64,000 nt of DNA. Source: Micromonospora sp. R77. GTDB taxonomy: Bacteria; Actinomycetota; Actinomycetes; Mycobacteriales; Micromonosporaceae. The position numbers were made by a program, and so were the translations under genes. Shown piece after piece: positions 1 through 9,300 of this stretch (positions are counted from its first letter, which is position 1; every line of letters begins with the position of its first letter). Under the pieces are notes generated by a model. That model saw only the letters and a program-made list of their open reading frames with translations, did not search any database and was not told the DNA's origin. The DNA is taken from contig NZ_JALDST010000001.1 in the NCBI RefSeq assembly GCF_022747945.1, forward strand, positions 2,356,001 through 2,420,000, read 5' to 3'.

Positions 1-58
1 AAGGGTAGCCGTCCGTGCTTTTCGGGGTTGGCCGGAGCCGGGTCGTACGCTGCGTGCT

Positions 59-727
59 GTGGACACGGCGGCGGGTGCGGGTGAGGCGGCGGTACGCGGC
101 GGCGAGACGGCGCAGACGCTGGACCGGGGGCTGCGCCTGCTGCACCTGGTCGCCGACGCGCCCGGCGGACTGACCGTCACCGAGGCGGCGAACCGGCTGG
201 GCATCGGGCGGGCCGCCGTCTACCGGCTGGTCGGCGCGCTGACCGGGCACGGGATGCTCCGCCGCGACGACGGCGGCCGGCTGCGCCTCGGTGCCGGGGT
301 GCTGCACCTGGCCCGGCGCGCCCAGCCGCTGCTGGCCGAGGGGGCGCTGCCCGCCCTGCGGCGACTGGCCGAGCAGGCCGGGGCGACCGCGCACCTCACC
401 GTCGTGGAGGGCGGCGAGGGGGTCGCGCTGGCGGTGGTGGAGCCGAGTTGGACGGCGTTCCACGTGGCGTACCGGACCGGGTCCCGGCACCCGCTGGAGC
501 GCGGGGCGGCGGGGCGGGCCATCCTCGCCGGCCGGTCCGGCGTCGCCGGCCCGGTGGGCACCGCCGGGGAGCTGGAGTCCGGGGCGTACGGGGTGGCCGC
601 GCCGGTGCTCGGGGTGCCCGGGTTGGAGGCGAGCGTCGGCGTGGTCTCCCTCTCCCCCCTCGACGTCGACCTGGTCGGCGCCCAGGTCACCACCGCCGCC
701 GAGGCCATCGCCACCGCCCTTTCCTGA
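59..727 (+). CDS. IclR family transcriptional regulator
   Basis: A 222-residue DNA-binding regulator, a little short for IclR proteins (usually about 250). Residues about 18-75 form the winged helix-turn-helix, with a recognisable TLDRGLRLLHLV opening, a TVTEAANRLG helix and an AVYRLVGAL recognition helix. The rest is the small-molecule-binding domain, trimmed in its middle. The start is GTG at 59; only 58 bases of upstream sequence are present, so an earlier start cannot be excluded. IclR members often control aromatic catabolism, and homogentisate genes lie 20 kb away, but nothing local links them. Effector unknown. Confidence 0.85.
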   Translation: MDTAAGAGEAAVRGGETAQTLDRGLRLLHLVADAPGGLTVTEAANRLGIGRAAVYRLVGALTGHGMLRRDDGGRLRLGAGVLHLARRAQPLLAEGALPALRRLAEQAGATAHLTVVEGGEGVALAVVEPSWTAFHVAYRTGSRHPLERGAAGRAILAGRSGVAGPVGTAGELESGAYGVAAPVLGVPGLEASVGVVSLSPLDVDLVGAQVTTAAEAIATALS

Positions 728-772
728 CCGCAGGGCCCGTTGCCTTAGCACAGGAAACGGCCGTCGTGGCGG

Positions 773-816
773 TTGTCCACAGGGGGCACCGCGGGGCGTG
801 GCTCCGGTTTTCCACA
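773..816 (+). promoter_or_regulatory. Two DnaA-box-like nonamers
   Basis: TTGTCCACA at 773-781 matches the high-GC actinomycete DnaA box exactly, and TTTTCCACA at 808-816 differs by one base. They lie in the same orientation 35 bases apart, between the IclR gene and the next start at 857. Binding by DnaA is inference. Confidence 0.35.
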
Positions 817-856
817 GGGGTGTCGGTGCGGCGGCGACCGACGCCAGGCTGTTCGC

Positions 857-1783
857 ATGCCTCCTCAACCGCATCGGCCGGCCGAGTTGGCCGGGCAGGT
901 CTTCCGGGGTTCGGACGCGATCCGGCGTGGGCTGCTGACCCGGCACCAGCTACGCGGCGCGTCCTGGCTCCGGCTCCGCCAGGACGTCTACGCAGACGCC
1001 CGCCTCGACCGTGATCACCACCTCGCCTGTCGGGCCGCCCTGCTCCGACTGCCACCCGGGGCGCTGATCGCCGGGCCGTCGGCGGCCCACCTGCACGGCG
1101 TGGGCGACGCGGCCCGGTTCGACGATGAGGTGCACGTGCTGGTGAGCGGCTCGGCCCGGGTCGATCCGCAGACCGGGATCCGGGTGCACCGCTTCACTCC
1201 CGACCTGGTCGGTGGCCGCAACGGGCGATCGCCGGCTCGTCCTCCGGCCGACGGCGTGGGCGAATCCGGTCCGCTCCGGACGGGCCCGGCGGAATGCGCC
1301 TGGGAGACGGCGGTGTGGTCGGACCCCTTCCGGGCGGTCGCGATCGTCGACGCCCTCCTCGGTCGAGGACTGGTGCGGCGGGACGAGCTCGCCGAGGTGG
1401 CGGATCGGCGGGCCGGGCGGTCCGGAGGCCGACGCGCCGGGTGGATCTTCGGCCTGGCCGACCCCGCGTCCGGTTCGTCGGCCGAGTCGCACCTACGGGT
1501 CGGGCTGGTGCTCGCCGGGTTGCCCCGACCGGTCGCCCGCCACCCGGTACGACTCGGGCCCGACCTGGTGTTGCACCCGGAACTGGCCTGGCCGGAGTTC
1601 CACGTCGCGATCGAGTGCGGCGACCGCCGACGAGCGGTCGCCGACCACCCGGGGCTGGCCCGGCTGGCGGATGCGGGCTGGCTGGTGCTCTCCGTGGCGA
1701 GCCGGCGGCTGCACCGGGAGTTCCCCGCCGTCCAGGCCCAGGTGCTCGCCGCCCTCCGCGCCCGTGGCTGGCGTCGCCGCTGA
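857..1783 (+). CDS. AbiEi-like / DUF559-like protein
   Basis: A 308-residue protein of a type common in actinomycetes. The N-terminal part (about residues 5-85) looks like the winged-helix and linker region of AbiEi antitoxin-like proteins, with LTRHQLRGA and GPSAAHLHGV. The C-terminal part resembles DUF559/Vsr-type endonuclease-like domains: an AESHLRVGLVLAGLPRP segment, then FHVAIECGD and a terminal helix. Acidic residues in these segments could be nuclease residues, but I cannot place a full PD-(D/E)xK set. The chosen start is ATG 857; an in-frame earlier start at 773 would overlap DnaA-like sites. No AbiEii toxin gene lies next to it, so toxin-antitoxin function is unsupported. Confidence 0.65.
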   Translation: MPPQPHRPAELAGQVFRGSDAIRRGLLTRHQLRGASWLRLRQDVYADARLDRDHHLACRAALLRLPPGALIAGPSAAHLHGVGDAARFDDEVHVLVSGSARVDPQTGIRVHRFTPDLVGGRNGRSPARPPADGVGESGPLRTGPAECAWETAVWSDPFRAVAIVDALLGRGLVRRDELAEVADRRAGRSGGRRAGWIFGLADPASGSSAESHLRVGLVLAGLPRPVARHPVRLGPDLVLHPELAWPEFHVAIECGDRRRAVADHPGLARLADAGWLVLSVASRRLHREFPAVQAQVLAALRARGWRRR

Positions 1784-1892
1784 CCGGGGTGCTGAACACG
1801 GTGCGGGAGTTGCGGGCGCGAGGCTGCAGCCGGTGCGGGTCGTGGCGGCACCACCGCGCGGGCAGGACCGCGCGGCGGGACCGGCCCGCGGA

Positions 1893-1925
1893 CGGGGCGG
1901 CCACCGGATACCGATGGCCGCCCCG
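1893..1925. terminator. Hairpin between convergent genes
   Basis: A perfect 11-bp stem (CGGGGCGGCCA at 1893-1903 with TGGCCGCCCCG at 1915-1925) encloses an 11-base loop between two converging genes. There is no U tract, as is usual in high-GC actinomycetes. It probably ends transcription from both sides. Confidence 0.5.
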
Positions 1926-1937
1926 GACCGCGAGGTG

Positions 1938-4900
1938 TCAGGCCGGCGTGGTGACGGCGATGATGTTGCTGTACGGGCCGGTCCCGACGGCGTTGTACGC
2001 CTGGATCCGGTAGTAGTAGGTGGTCGACCGGGCCCGGCCGGTGTCGCTGTAGCTGCGGGCCGTCCCGGGCAGCACCCGGATGGCGACGAGGTTGGCCGTG
2101 AACGTCGCGTTGGTGGCCCGCTGGAGCACGAAGCCCTCGACCACGCTGGCGGCGCTCTCCTGCCAGGTGAGGTTGACCGTGACGGTGCCCTGCGGCACCG
2201 GGGTCACCGTGGCCGCCAGATTGGTCGGTGCGGCCGGCGCGCCGTACACCGCCACGGAGGCCACGTTGGACCACGGTGACGAGCCGCCGTTGAACGTGGT
2301 CCGGACCCGGTAGTAGTACGTCGTCCCGGCGGGTATCGGCGTGTCGGTGTAGGTGGTGGCCCCGGCGGCCAGGGTGAACGTGACCACGCCGGTCGTGAAG
2401 GTGGCGTTGGTGGCCCGCTGCAGCTCGACGCTGGTCGAGTACGAGTGGAGCGTCCAGTTCAGGACCACCCGGATCGGGGTCGACGAGCCCTGCACCGCGG
2501 TCAGGCCGGTCGGCGCGGCCAGGTTGATCACGCCCGAGACCACGTTCGTCCAGGCGGAATAGGCTGCGGCGTTCTCCCGGCGGACCCGGTAGTAGTAGGT
2601 CACCCCGGGCACCGCGTTCGGGTCGGTGAAGCTGGTCAGGGTGGGTTGGATGACGTAGGTGGTCAGTCCGGTGGTGAAGGCCGCGTCGGTGGCCCGCTGC
2701 ACGACGATCAGGGTGGCCGGCGGCGGACCGGTCGGGTTCGTCCAGTTCAGCACGATGGTGGGTTTCACCGTGAGCGACCCGGGATTGACCGTCAGGGTGA
2801 GGTTGGTGGGCGGTTGCGGGGACACCCGGATCACCACCGGCCGCATCATGTCGAAGTCCTCGTGGTCGACCATGTGGCAGTGCCAGACGTACTCCCAGCC
2901 GAAGTTGTAGGGCACGTTGGTGACCGTGGCCGGCTCGCCGGTGGCCGGGTCGATCTGGGCGAAGCCGTTGGTGGTGCCGGGGACCTGCGTCGGGTCGAGC
3001 AGCCGCACGCTGTCACCGATCTTGAACGGCAGGCTGGTCGGCAGGGCGGGCCGCATGGCGACGATGACGTCCTCCAGCGGGTTCATCCGGACGGTGTCCT
3101 TCCAACCCAGTTCGTTGGCGTCCGGCGGCTTGTAGGCGCCGTCCCAGCCCACCCGGTTGACCAACTGCACGTTGAAGTAGTGGAAGTGGACCGGGTGCGT
3201 GTCGACGCCGTTGTGCGTGATCTTCCACAGTTGGGTGCCGTCGCCGGTCGAGCCGACCGGGGTGGCCAGGTTGGACATGTAGAGGATCTCGGTCGGTGGG
3301 TTGATGTACGGCAGCGGAATGGACGTCTGGACGAAGGCGCTGGTCTTGGGCAGCTCCACCCCGAGGGTGGGCATCATCCGGCCGTAGACCGGGTCGAACT
3401 CCTCGACGATCGCCTTGGGCTGGAGGTCGAGGGTGACCGGGCCGGTGGCGTCCATCGGGGTGAAGGTGATCGTGGTGTCCTGGATGGCGACGTAGGTGTT
3501 CGGGAAGTCGGTGCCGAACGCGGTGTTGTACGCCTCCTCCGGCACGATCGGCTTGGGCTGGCTCTGCGCGTACGCCTGAGGAAGCCGGGTCTGCAGTTGC
3601 GCCAGGTTGAACGGCGCGGCCGGGGTGCCGTTCACCCGGATCTGCATGATGGTGCGGGTGTTGGGACCCCAGCCGGGTTGGGTGGTCGGGGCACCGCCGG
3701 TGTCGGTCTGGTCCGGGTCGCCGGTGTAGTAGTCGTACCGGGTGTCGTACGCGGGCATCGGGGCCGGGGCGTCGTTGTAGAGGATGAGGTTCGTGCCCGG
3801 CGGGACCGAGGAGAAGTCGACGATCACGTCGGCCCGCTCGGCCGGGCCGAGCAGCAGCGAGTGGTCGGAGACGTTCAGCACGGTGATCGAGCGGCGGTCG
3901 TACTCGTAGTTGATGGGCTGGGGCGGGATGACCGCAACGCCCGGCAGCAGGCCGCCCTCGTTGCCGATCTGGAGCCAGTCCGGCCCGACCGCGTCCGGGT
4001 CGGGCACCCCACCCTCGCGTCCGTCGGTCGGCCAGGTGGGTGGGAAGTCGGGGTTCGGGCAGGCCTCCACCATCGGCACCTCACCGGCGTCGCCGTCGGC
4101 CAGGCTGCCGTTCGGGTTCCACATGGTGCCGTTGGAGGCGGCGTAGTAGAGCTGGAGGTTGAGCATGCGGTCGTTGCACGCGTTGAGGATGCGGAACCGG
4201 TACGCCTTGGGTTGCACGTTGAGGACCGGATAGTCGCAGCCGTTGATCGCCGGGGTGTCCATGAACGCCTCGGGGGTGATCGTCGGCAGCGGTGTGCCCG
4301 GCTGCACCGGGGGCTCCCACGGCCGGTTGACCGGGTCGTAGTACGGGTTGGGCACCGGCCCCTGCTCGATGCCGGTGAAGGGCGGCCAGAACCACGGGCC
4401 GTAGTCCCAGCGGCCCATCGGGTTGGTGCCGGTCTCGTTGTACGGGTTCTGGTTCGGCATGTAGACGTGCGGGTACCAGAAGTTGCCCTTGCCGCCCCAG
4501 TTGGCGGTGTCCCAGGTCGGGTCCTGCGCGGCGAGCTGAGCGGGATCCGGCACGTAGGTCTTGTCCTGGATCACCAACGGGATCTGCTCGGCGGGGATCA
4601 CCCCCTGGGTCACCAGTTGCTGTTCCACCGGGTCGTCCAGCAGCAGGAAGCTCAACTGCCCGCTGTACGGGTTGAGGTGGGTGGTGCCCTCGGTGTGGTC
4701 GTGGAACCACATCATCCGGGCGCTCTGCTGCATCGGGTAGTAGAGCGTGACCGCCCCGCCGCCCGGGGGCGGCATGTCCGGCACGTCGGCCACGCTCGCG
4801 CCCCGGGGGTACGAGGTGACCTCGCCGGCCGGGGTGATCCACTGCAACGGGGTGCCGTCGCTGATCCACGGCGTCTCCGAGCCGTGCATGTGCACCACGG

Positions 4901-5489
4901 CCCGGTTCTGGGTGTACAGCTCGGTGGGACTCAGCGGCCCGGTCCCGGCACCACCGATGGTGACGTCCACGGGCAGGAAGAGCTTGCCGGCCGGGCCGGT
5001 GGGCAACTGGTTGACGAACTTGATCCGGACCGGCCGGTTGCGGTGCGCGAGGATCACCGGGCCGAGGTAGTACGGCCGGGCCGGCGGCGCGACGGTGTTG
5101 TGGCCGGACGGGTCGGTGCCGTTGTTGAGCTGCTTGTAGCCCCGCAGCCGGGTCGCCGGCAGGTCGCGGTTCGTCTGCTGGCTGTACTGCTGCAGACCGA
5201 TCTCGTAGTAGTCGCTGCCCGGGTAGGTGATGGTGTCGGGCGTGGCGACCGGGAGGTAGTTGCCCAGGTCGTTCGCCTTGGTCGGGCCGAGACCGGGCAG
5301 GGTGTCGATGAACTTGCGGATGCCGGTGCCGGGCTGGACGACCCCGCCGACCACCGTGGGCAGCGGGCTGTTGGCGTAGTTCGGCACGAAGCCGAAGTAG
5401 TCGGGTGGATCCGTGGGGCCCAGCGCCGGCGCCTCGGGGGTGGCCTGCTTCGGTACCGCCGCGCCTCGGGTGGTGGTCTCGTCCGACAT
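1938..5489 (-). CDS. Multicopper oxidase with C-terminal fibronectin III repeats
   Basis: A very large (1,183-residue) multicopper oxidase of the CotA/bilirubin oxidase/manganese oxidase type, which oxidises phenols or metals while reducing oxygen to water. Copper motifs appear in order: HMHG near residue 200, FHDH near 261, HPVHFH near 765 and WHCHMVDHEDFDMM near 866. From about residue 890 three fibronectin III-like modules follow, each ending in YYYRVR or YYYRIQ. The start ATG 5489 has a strong GGAGGAG site upstream; the earlier in-frame start at 5522 lacks one. No signal peptide is visible, although this domain mix is normally extracellular. The substrate is not readable from sequence. 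Confidence 0.9.
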   Translation of the reverse strand: MSDETTTRGAAVPKQATPEAPALGPTDPPDYFGFVPNYANSPLPTVVGGVVQPGTGIRKFIDTLPGLGPTKANDLGNYLPVATPDTITYPGSDYYEIGLQQYSQQTNRDLPATRLRGYKQLNNGTDPSGHNTVAPPARPYYLGPVILAHRNRPVRIKFVNQLPTGPAGKLFLPVDVTIGGAGTGPLSPTELYTQNRAVVHMHGSETPWISDGTPLQWITPAGEVTSYPRGASVADVPDMPPPGGGAVTLYYPMQQSARMMWFHDHTEGTTHLNPYSGQLSFLLLDDPVEQQLVTQGVIPAEQIPLVIQDKTYVPDPAQLAAQDPTWDTANWGGKGNFWYPHVYMPNQNPYNETGTNPMGRWDYGPWFWPPFTGIEQGPVPNPYYDPVNRPWEPPVQPGTPLPTITPEAFMDTPAINGCDYPVLNVQPKAYRFRILNACNDRMLNLQLYYAASNGTMWNPNGSLADGDAGEVPMVEACPNPDFPPTWPTDGREGGVPDPDAVGPDWLQIGNEGGLLPGVAVIPPQPINYEYDRRSITVLNVSDHSLLLGPAERADVIVDFSSVPPGTNLILYNDAPAPMPAYDTRYDYYTGDPDQTDTGGAPTTQPGWGPNTRTIMQIRVNGTPAAPFNLAQLQTRLPQAYAQSQPKPIVPEEAYNTAFGTDFPNTYVAIQDTTITFTPMDATGPVTLDLQPKAIVEEFDPVYGRMMPTLGVELPKTSAFVQTSIPLPYINPPTEILYMSNLATPVGSTGDGTQLWKITHNGVDTHPVHFHYFNVQLVNRVGWDGAYKPPDANELGWKDTVRMNPLEDVIVAMRPALPTSLPFKIGDSVRLLDPTQVPGTTNGFAQIDPATGEPATVTNVPYNFGWEYVWHCHMVDHEDFDMMRPVVIRVSPQPPTNLTLTVNPGSLTVKPTIVLNWTNPTGPPPATLIVVQRATDAAFTTGLTTYVIQPTLTSFTDPNAVPGVTYYYRVRRENAAAYSAWTNVVSGVINLAAPTGLTAVQGSSTPIRVVLNWTLHSYSTSVELQRATNATFTTGVVTFTLAAGATTYTDTPIPAGTTYYYRVRTTFNGGSSPWSNVASVAVYGAPAAPTNLAATVTPVPQGTVTVNLTWQESAASVVEGFVLQRATNATFTANLVAIRVLPGTARSYSDTGRARSTTYYYRIQAYNAVGTGPYSNIIAVTTPA

Positions 5490-5735
5490 GACTGCTCCTC
5501 CCCGCGCGGACCGACGGCCCACTCGCCCGCCCCCGGCGTCGGCGGTCCGCGCATCAAATCACTACCCTTCGTAGTCATCGAAGTCGTTGGTTCTCGTGAT
5601 CGCCAGTGTCCGACACCCTCGACACCTGGCTTGAGCAGCACAAATGCCATAGCTCGCGAATTGGACTCTCCGCCACGACGGGATTACGCATGGCAACCAT
5701 TGCCGCGGCATCAATCCCACCACGGGCACACGAAA

Positions 5736-5767
5736 GGGCCCGGGCGACCACTCGGTCACCCGGGCCC
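5736..5767 (-). terminator. Terminator downstream of the subtilisin gene
   Basis: Arms GGGCCCGGGCGACC (5736-5749) and GGTCACCCGGGCCC (5754-5767) pair with one mismatch around a four-base loop. Read on the minus strand, the stem is followed by a short TTTC run just past the stop at 5780. Confidence 0.7.
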
Positions 5768-5779
5768 CACGCGGTGTCG

Positions 5780-7465
5780 TTACGGGCGGACGTTCGGCTT
5801 CAAGGGGGACTTGACCGCCGCGTACGCGTCGACGATGCCGTACCCGTAGAAGCCGTTGAAGTTCAGCGAGCCGGCGCAGTACGCGTCGAACTCCGCATCG
5901 CGGCCCTCGTTGGTGTAGGTCTGCAGCCGCGGCTCCGGGCAGGCGTGCTCGGCGGCGGTGCGGTACAGGTGCTGCTCGACGAGGTCCGGCGACATGCCGA
6001 AGCCGCCCCGGGCCTCCTTCTTTCCGTACCGGCTGACGATCAGCGCGGCGACACCGGCGGCGTGCGGGGACGCCATCGAGGTGCCCTGGAGGTAGGTGTA
6101 GTAGCCACACTCACCGGCGGCGGTGCACTGCTTGAACACCGAGTCCTCGAAGCCGGCGACGACGTTGCCGTCGGCGTCGACCGAGCCCTCCTCCTGGAGC
6201 ACCTTCTTCGGGTAGGTGGAGAGGATCTCGTTGGCGGCGGTGCGGTAGCTGTCGGTGCCGAAGCCGTCCCGGAACCAGCCACCCGGCGCGGCGACCGAGA
6301 TCTGCTCGGTGCCGTAGTTCGAGTAGTCGGCCTTCTTGCCGGACGGGCCGACCGCCGACACACCGATCACGTGCGGGCCCTCGGTGGGCAGGTCCCAGCA
6401 GCTGTCGTTGTCGATCGGCCGCTCGTACGGGTCCGAGCCGTAGTCGGGGCTGGAGGTGTCGGTGCGCGGGGCACCGAGGTCCTCGTGGTTGTTGCCCAGC
6501 GCGCCGACCAGGGTGACGCCCTTGGCGTGCGCGAAGTTGAGCGCCCGCTTCATGGCCTTGATGATCGCCCGCTGCTCGGCCTGCGCCTCCGGCGAGTCGG
6601 CCGGGTTGGCGGTGCAGTTGTAGAGCCACGGGTCGACATAGAACGACATGTTGACCACGTCCAGCCCGGACTTGCCGGCGTAGACGAGGGCGTTGACCAC
6701 CGGGTTGAGGAAGAAGTAGCCGCTGTCCTGGCCACCCTTCAGCTCGACCAGGGAGACCTTCGGGGCGACACCGGAGAGGCCGAAGCCGTTCGCGGCGGCA
6801 CCGATGGTGCCGGCGACGTGCGTGCCGTGGCCGCCGTCGTCGGTGCCGACCGGGTCGAGGCAGCTCGCCACCTCGCACGGGCCGTCGATGTCGGTCAGGT
6901 CGGGAGCGAAGTTGCGCGACAGCGACCAGCTGAAGTTCGGCGCCAGGTCGGGGTTGCTGGCGTCCACGCCGGTGTCCAGCACGCCGACGGTGACCCGGCG
7001 GTCGCCGGGCTCGATCTTGCGCGCCTGGTCGGCCCGGATCATCTCCAGGCCCCAGAGCTTGTCGTCCAGCGGGTCCATCTTCTTGGCGTGCCCGTTGGCG
7101 ACGCCCTTGGCGGTCCTGGCCAGCAGGTGTTCCTGCTCGACCCGGTCCAGCTTCGGCTTGCGACCGATGGCCTTCTGCTCCGCCGCACCGATCAGGGCGT
7201 CGGCCGCGGTGGCCCGGCTGGCGAAGTCGGCCCGGTCGCTGGTGACCTGGAACAGCCCGACGTCGTCGGTACGGGAGACGACGGTGCCGCCGGCCGCGGT
7301 GATCGCGGCGACTGCCGCGTCCGCGGAGACGCCGTCCTCCGCGACCACGGTGAAGGTCCGGGAGCTGGTCCGCTCGGCGTTCGCCGGCGTGCCCAGCCCG
7401 GTCACCGTGAGTGCCAGCGCGGCTGCGGTCGCGACGGCACCGACGGTGAAGCGCTTACTCACCAC
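5780..7465 (-). CDS. Secreted subtilisin-like S8 serine peptidase
   Basis: A 561-residue secreted endopeptidase. A signal peptide is clear (SKRF followed by an Ala/Val/Leu-rich stretch ending near PANA), then an inhibitor I9-type propeptide region to about residue 130. The catalytic triad is visible: Asp in VGVLDTGVD (about 163), His in GHGTHVAGT (about 212) and Ser in GTSMASPHAAGVAAL (about 462). The chosen start is GTG 7465, preceded by GAGAGG; an in-frame ATG at 7504 would add a segment that spoils the signal peptide. It is monocistronic, with its own terminator. Likely an extracellular protein-degrading enzyme. Confidence 0.92.
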   Translation of the reverse strand: MVSKRFTVGAVATAAALALTVTGLGTPANAERTSSRTFTVVAEDGVSADAAVAAITAAGGTVVSRTDDVGLFQVTSDRADFASRATAADALIGAAEQKAIGRKPKLDRVEQEHLLARTAKGVANGHAKKMDPLDDKLWGLEMIRADQARKIEPGDRRVTVGVLDTGVDASNPDLAPNFSWSLSRNFAPDLTDIDGPCEVASCLDPVGTDDGGHGTHVAGTIGAAANGFGLSGVAPKVSLVELKGGQDSGYFFLNPVVNALVYAGKSGLDVVNMSFYVDPWLYNCTANPADSPEAQAEQRAIIKAMKRALNFAHAKGVTLVGALGNNHEDLGAPRTDTSSPDYGSDPYERPIDNDSCWDLPTEGPHVIGVSAVGPSGKKADYSNYGTEQISVAAPGGWFRDGFGTDSYRTAANEILSTYPKKVLQEEGSVDADGNVVAGFEDSVFKQCTAAGECGYYTYLQGTSMASPHAAGVAALIVSRYGKKEARGGFGMSPDLVEQHLYRTAAEHACPEPRLQTYTNEGRDAEFDAYCAGSLNFNGFYGYGIVDAYAAVKSPLKPNVRP

Positions 7466-7551
7466 ATCAGATCCTCTCGTTGAGGGACGTGGTGGCAATC
7501 CCATACCACGGGAGCCGGTTGCGCCAGGGGACCGTCCGGATTAGACCGCTA

Positions 7552-8241
7552 TCAGGCTTTCGCAGGCTGCCACGCGGCCAGCACCTCGGGCAGGCTGGCC
7601 AGCGTGAACACCTCGGCGTCCGGAGTGAGGCCGGTGGGACGCGGCAGTCGGGCGCGGTTGAGCCACACCGCCCGCAGCCCGGCCCGCTGCGGCGCGGACA
7701 CGTCGTGCTCGGGCGAGTCCCCCACGTACACGACCTGTCGGGCGGGGAGCCCGGCTGCCTCGACCACCGCCCGATAGAACTCGGGTGCCGGCTTCTTCGG
7801 CAGGCCACCCTCGTGCGCGTACACCTCGAAGGCGAACTCGCCGGCCAGCCCGCAGCGTTCCGCGCGGCTGTTGCCGTTGGTGGCGAAGCCGAGCAGATGG
7901 TGCGGGCGCAGGGCGGCGAGTGCCGGCCGGGCGTCGGGGAAGGGGCGGCTGAGTGCGAAGCGACGGGCGAAGAAGAGGTCGGCGAGCTCGTCCAGGTGGT
8001 CGTCGAGCCCGGCGCGGGCGAGCGACCGGGCCAGCGCGGCCCGCCGGATCTCCTGCACCGGCGCCGCGCTCAGCGCGCCGAACACCGCACCCCAGTCCGA
8101 CTCCAGGTCCGCGAGCCGGACCTCGGCCGCCGCCGGGGTCCGGCGCCGCATCTCCTCGAGTACGGCCACCAGCGCGCCGGTGACGGCCGGGCGCAGGTCG
8201 ATCAGGGTCTCGTCGGCGTCGAAGACCACGGCGGTACGCAT
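7552..8241 (-). CDS. HAD family hydrolase
   Basis: A 229-residue haloacid dehalogenase-superfamily phosphatase. Motif I is FDADETLID (nucleophile Asp8, acid Asp10), motif II ends in FATNGNSRAE, the motif III lysine lies in GLPKKPAPEFY, and motif IV is VYVGDSPEHDV. The helical cap between motifs I and II is about 90 residues, which fits the C1-cap phosphoglycolate phosphatase-like group. The start ATG 8241 places the nucleophile eight residues in, as expected. It lies 41 bases downstream of the EamA gene on the same strand and may be co-transcribed. Substrate unknown. Confidence 0.88.
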   Translation of the reverse strand: MRTAVVFDADETLIDLRPAVTGALVAVLEEMRRRTPAAAEVRLADLESDWGAVFGALSAAPVQEIRRAALARSLARAGLDDHLDELADLFFARRFALSRPFPDARPALAALRPHHLLGFATNGNSRAERCGLAGEFAFEVYAHEGGLPKKPAPEFYRAVVEAAGLPARQVVYVGDSPEHDVSAPQRAGLRAVWLNRARLPRPTGLTPDAEVFTLASLPEVLAAWQPAKA

Positions 8242-8282
8242 GCCGCCGAGCCTCCCACCCGGCACCGGACGGTCCCGTCCGC

Positions 8283-9248
8283 TCACCGTTCGGCCGCGAG
8301 GGCCGGCTCGGCCGGGGAGGCGGCCGGCTGCCCGGGGTCCGGGGTGCGCAGCTCGTCGATCCGGACCAGGGCCACCCCGGCCACGATCAGCGCGCCGCCG
8401 ACGAGTTGGACGGAGCTGGGCAGCTCGCCGAGGACCAGCCAGGCGATCAGGACCGCGAACATGACCTCGGTCAGCCCGACGAACGAGGAGAGCCGCGCGC
8501 CGAGCAGCCGGGCCCCCGCGATCCCCGTGACGTACGCGACGACCGCGGCGATCAGGGAGAGGCCGGCGATCGGCACCAGCCAGCTCACCTGCTGACCGGC
8601 GAAGCTCACGTCGGCCGTGCTCGCCCGCAGGGGCAGCAGCCCGACCAGGCCGGGCAGGATCAGCACCAACGCACCCACGGCCATCCCGCCGCTGGCCATC
8701 ACCACCGACGGCAGGCTCGCGTCGACCCGGCCGGCGATGACGAAGTAGCCGGCCAACCCCACCCCGGCGCCGAGGCCCCAGAGCACGCCGACCGGGTCGA
8801 GGCGGTCGGCGCCGGTCAGGTCGAGCACCAGGACCAACCCGCCGAGCGCGGCCACCGAGCCGACCACGGTCAGCTTCCGGGGCCGCTGGCCGTGGACCAG
8901 CCACATCCAGCCGACGACCAGGATGATGCCGAGGTATTCCAGCAGCAACGCGACGCCCACCGGCAGGTAGCGCACGGCGTTGAAGAAGCATGCCTGGGCG
9001 AGCGCGACGCCGAGCAGCCCGAAGACGCCGACGGTGACGGCGTTCCGGCGCAGCACCGCCCACCGGCCGCGCAGGGCCAGCACGGCGGGCACGGCGAGCA
9101 CCAGCGCGGCGATGCCGACCCGGGCCGCCACCACCGCCTCGGCGGACCACTCGCCGGTGATGAGCGGACGGGCGAAGGTGCCCGAGGTGGCGAAGGTGAG
9201 GGCGGAGAGCAGGGCGAGGCCGAAACCGAAGCCGGGCCGTTCACGCAT
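8283..9248 (-). CDS. EamA/DMT-superfamily transporter
   Basis: A 321-residue membrane protein with about ten hydrophobic helices arranged as two EamA halves; the repeat is visible in the LALLSALTFATSGTFARPL and FVIAGRVDAS/GVLWGLGAG regions. Members export small metabolites or amino acids. Start ATG 9248 has GAGGAG eleven bases upstream. It is divergent from a CGNR zinc-finger gene, an arrangement often seen in actinomycetes that suggests the CGNR protein regulates the exporter. Substrate not determinable. Confidence 0.88.
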   Translation of the reverse strand: MRERPGFGFGLALLSALTFATSGTFARPLITGEWSAEAVVAARVGIAALVLAVPAVLALRGRWAVLRRNAVTVGVFGLLGVALAQACFFNAVRYLPVGVALLLEYLGIILVVGWMWLVHGQRPRKLTVVGSVAALGGLVLVLDLTGADRLDPVGVLWGLGAGVGLAGYFVIAGRVDASLPSVVMASGGMAVGALVLILPGLVGLLPLRASTADVSFAGQQVSWLVPIAGLSLIAAVVAYVTGIAGARLLGARLSSFVGLTEVMFAVLIAWLVLGELPSSVQLVGGALIVAGVALVRIDELRTPDPGQPAASPAEPALAAER

Positions 9249-9275
9249 CGGTACGCTCCTCGACGGGGGCCAGTA

Positions 9276-9300
9276 ATTAGCAAAAAGCCGTTATGCTGAT
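9276..9300. promoter_or_regulatory. Inverted repeat in the EamA/CGNR divergent promoter
   Basis: ATTAGCA (9276-9282) and TGCTGAT (9294-9300) form an inverted repeat with one mismatch and an 11-base spacer, in an AT-rich patch between the two divergent starts. It could be an operator used by the CGNR protein. Confidence 0.4.

Noticed and set aside
2445..5849. Open frame of 1,134 codons on the plus strand opposite the multicopper oxidase
   Set aside because: Arg/Gly/Val-rich shadow sequence with no domain; the minus strand has clear copper motifs.
5606..7483. Open frame of 625 codons opposite the subtilisin gene
   Set aside because: Shadow of a gene with an intact catalytic triad and signal peptide.
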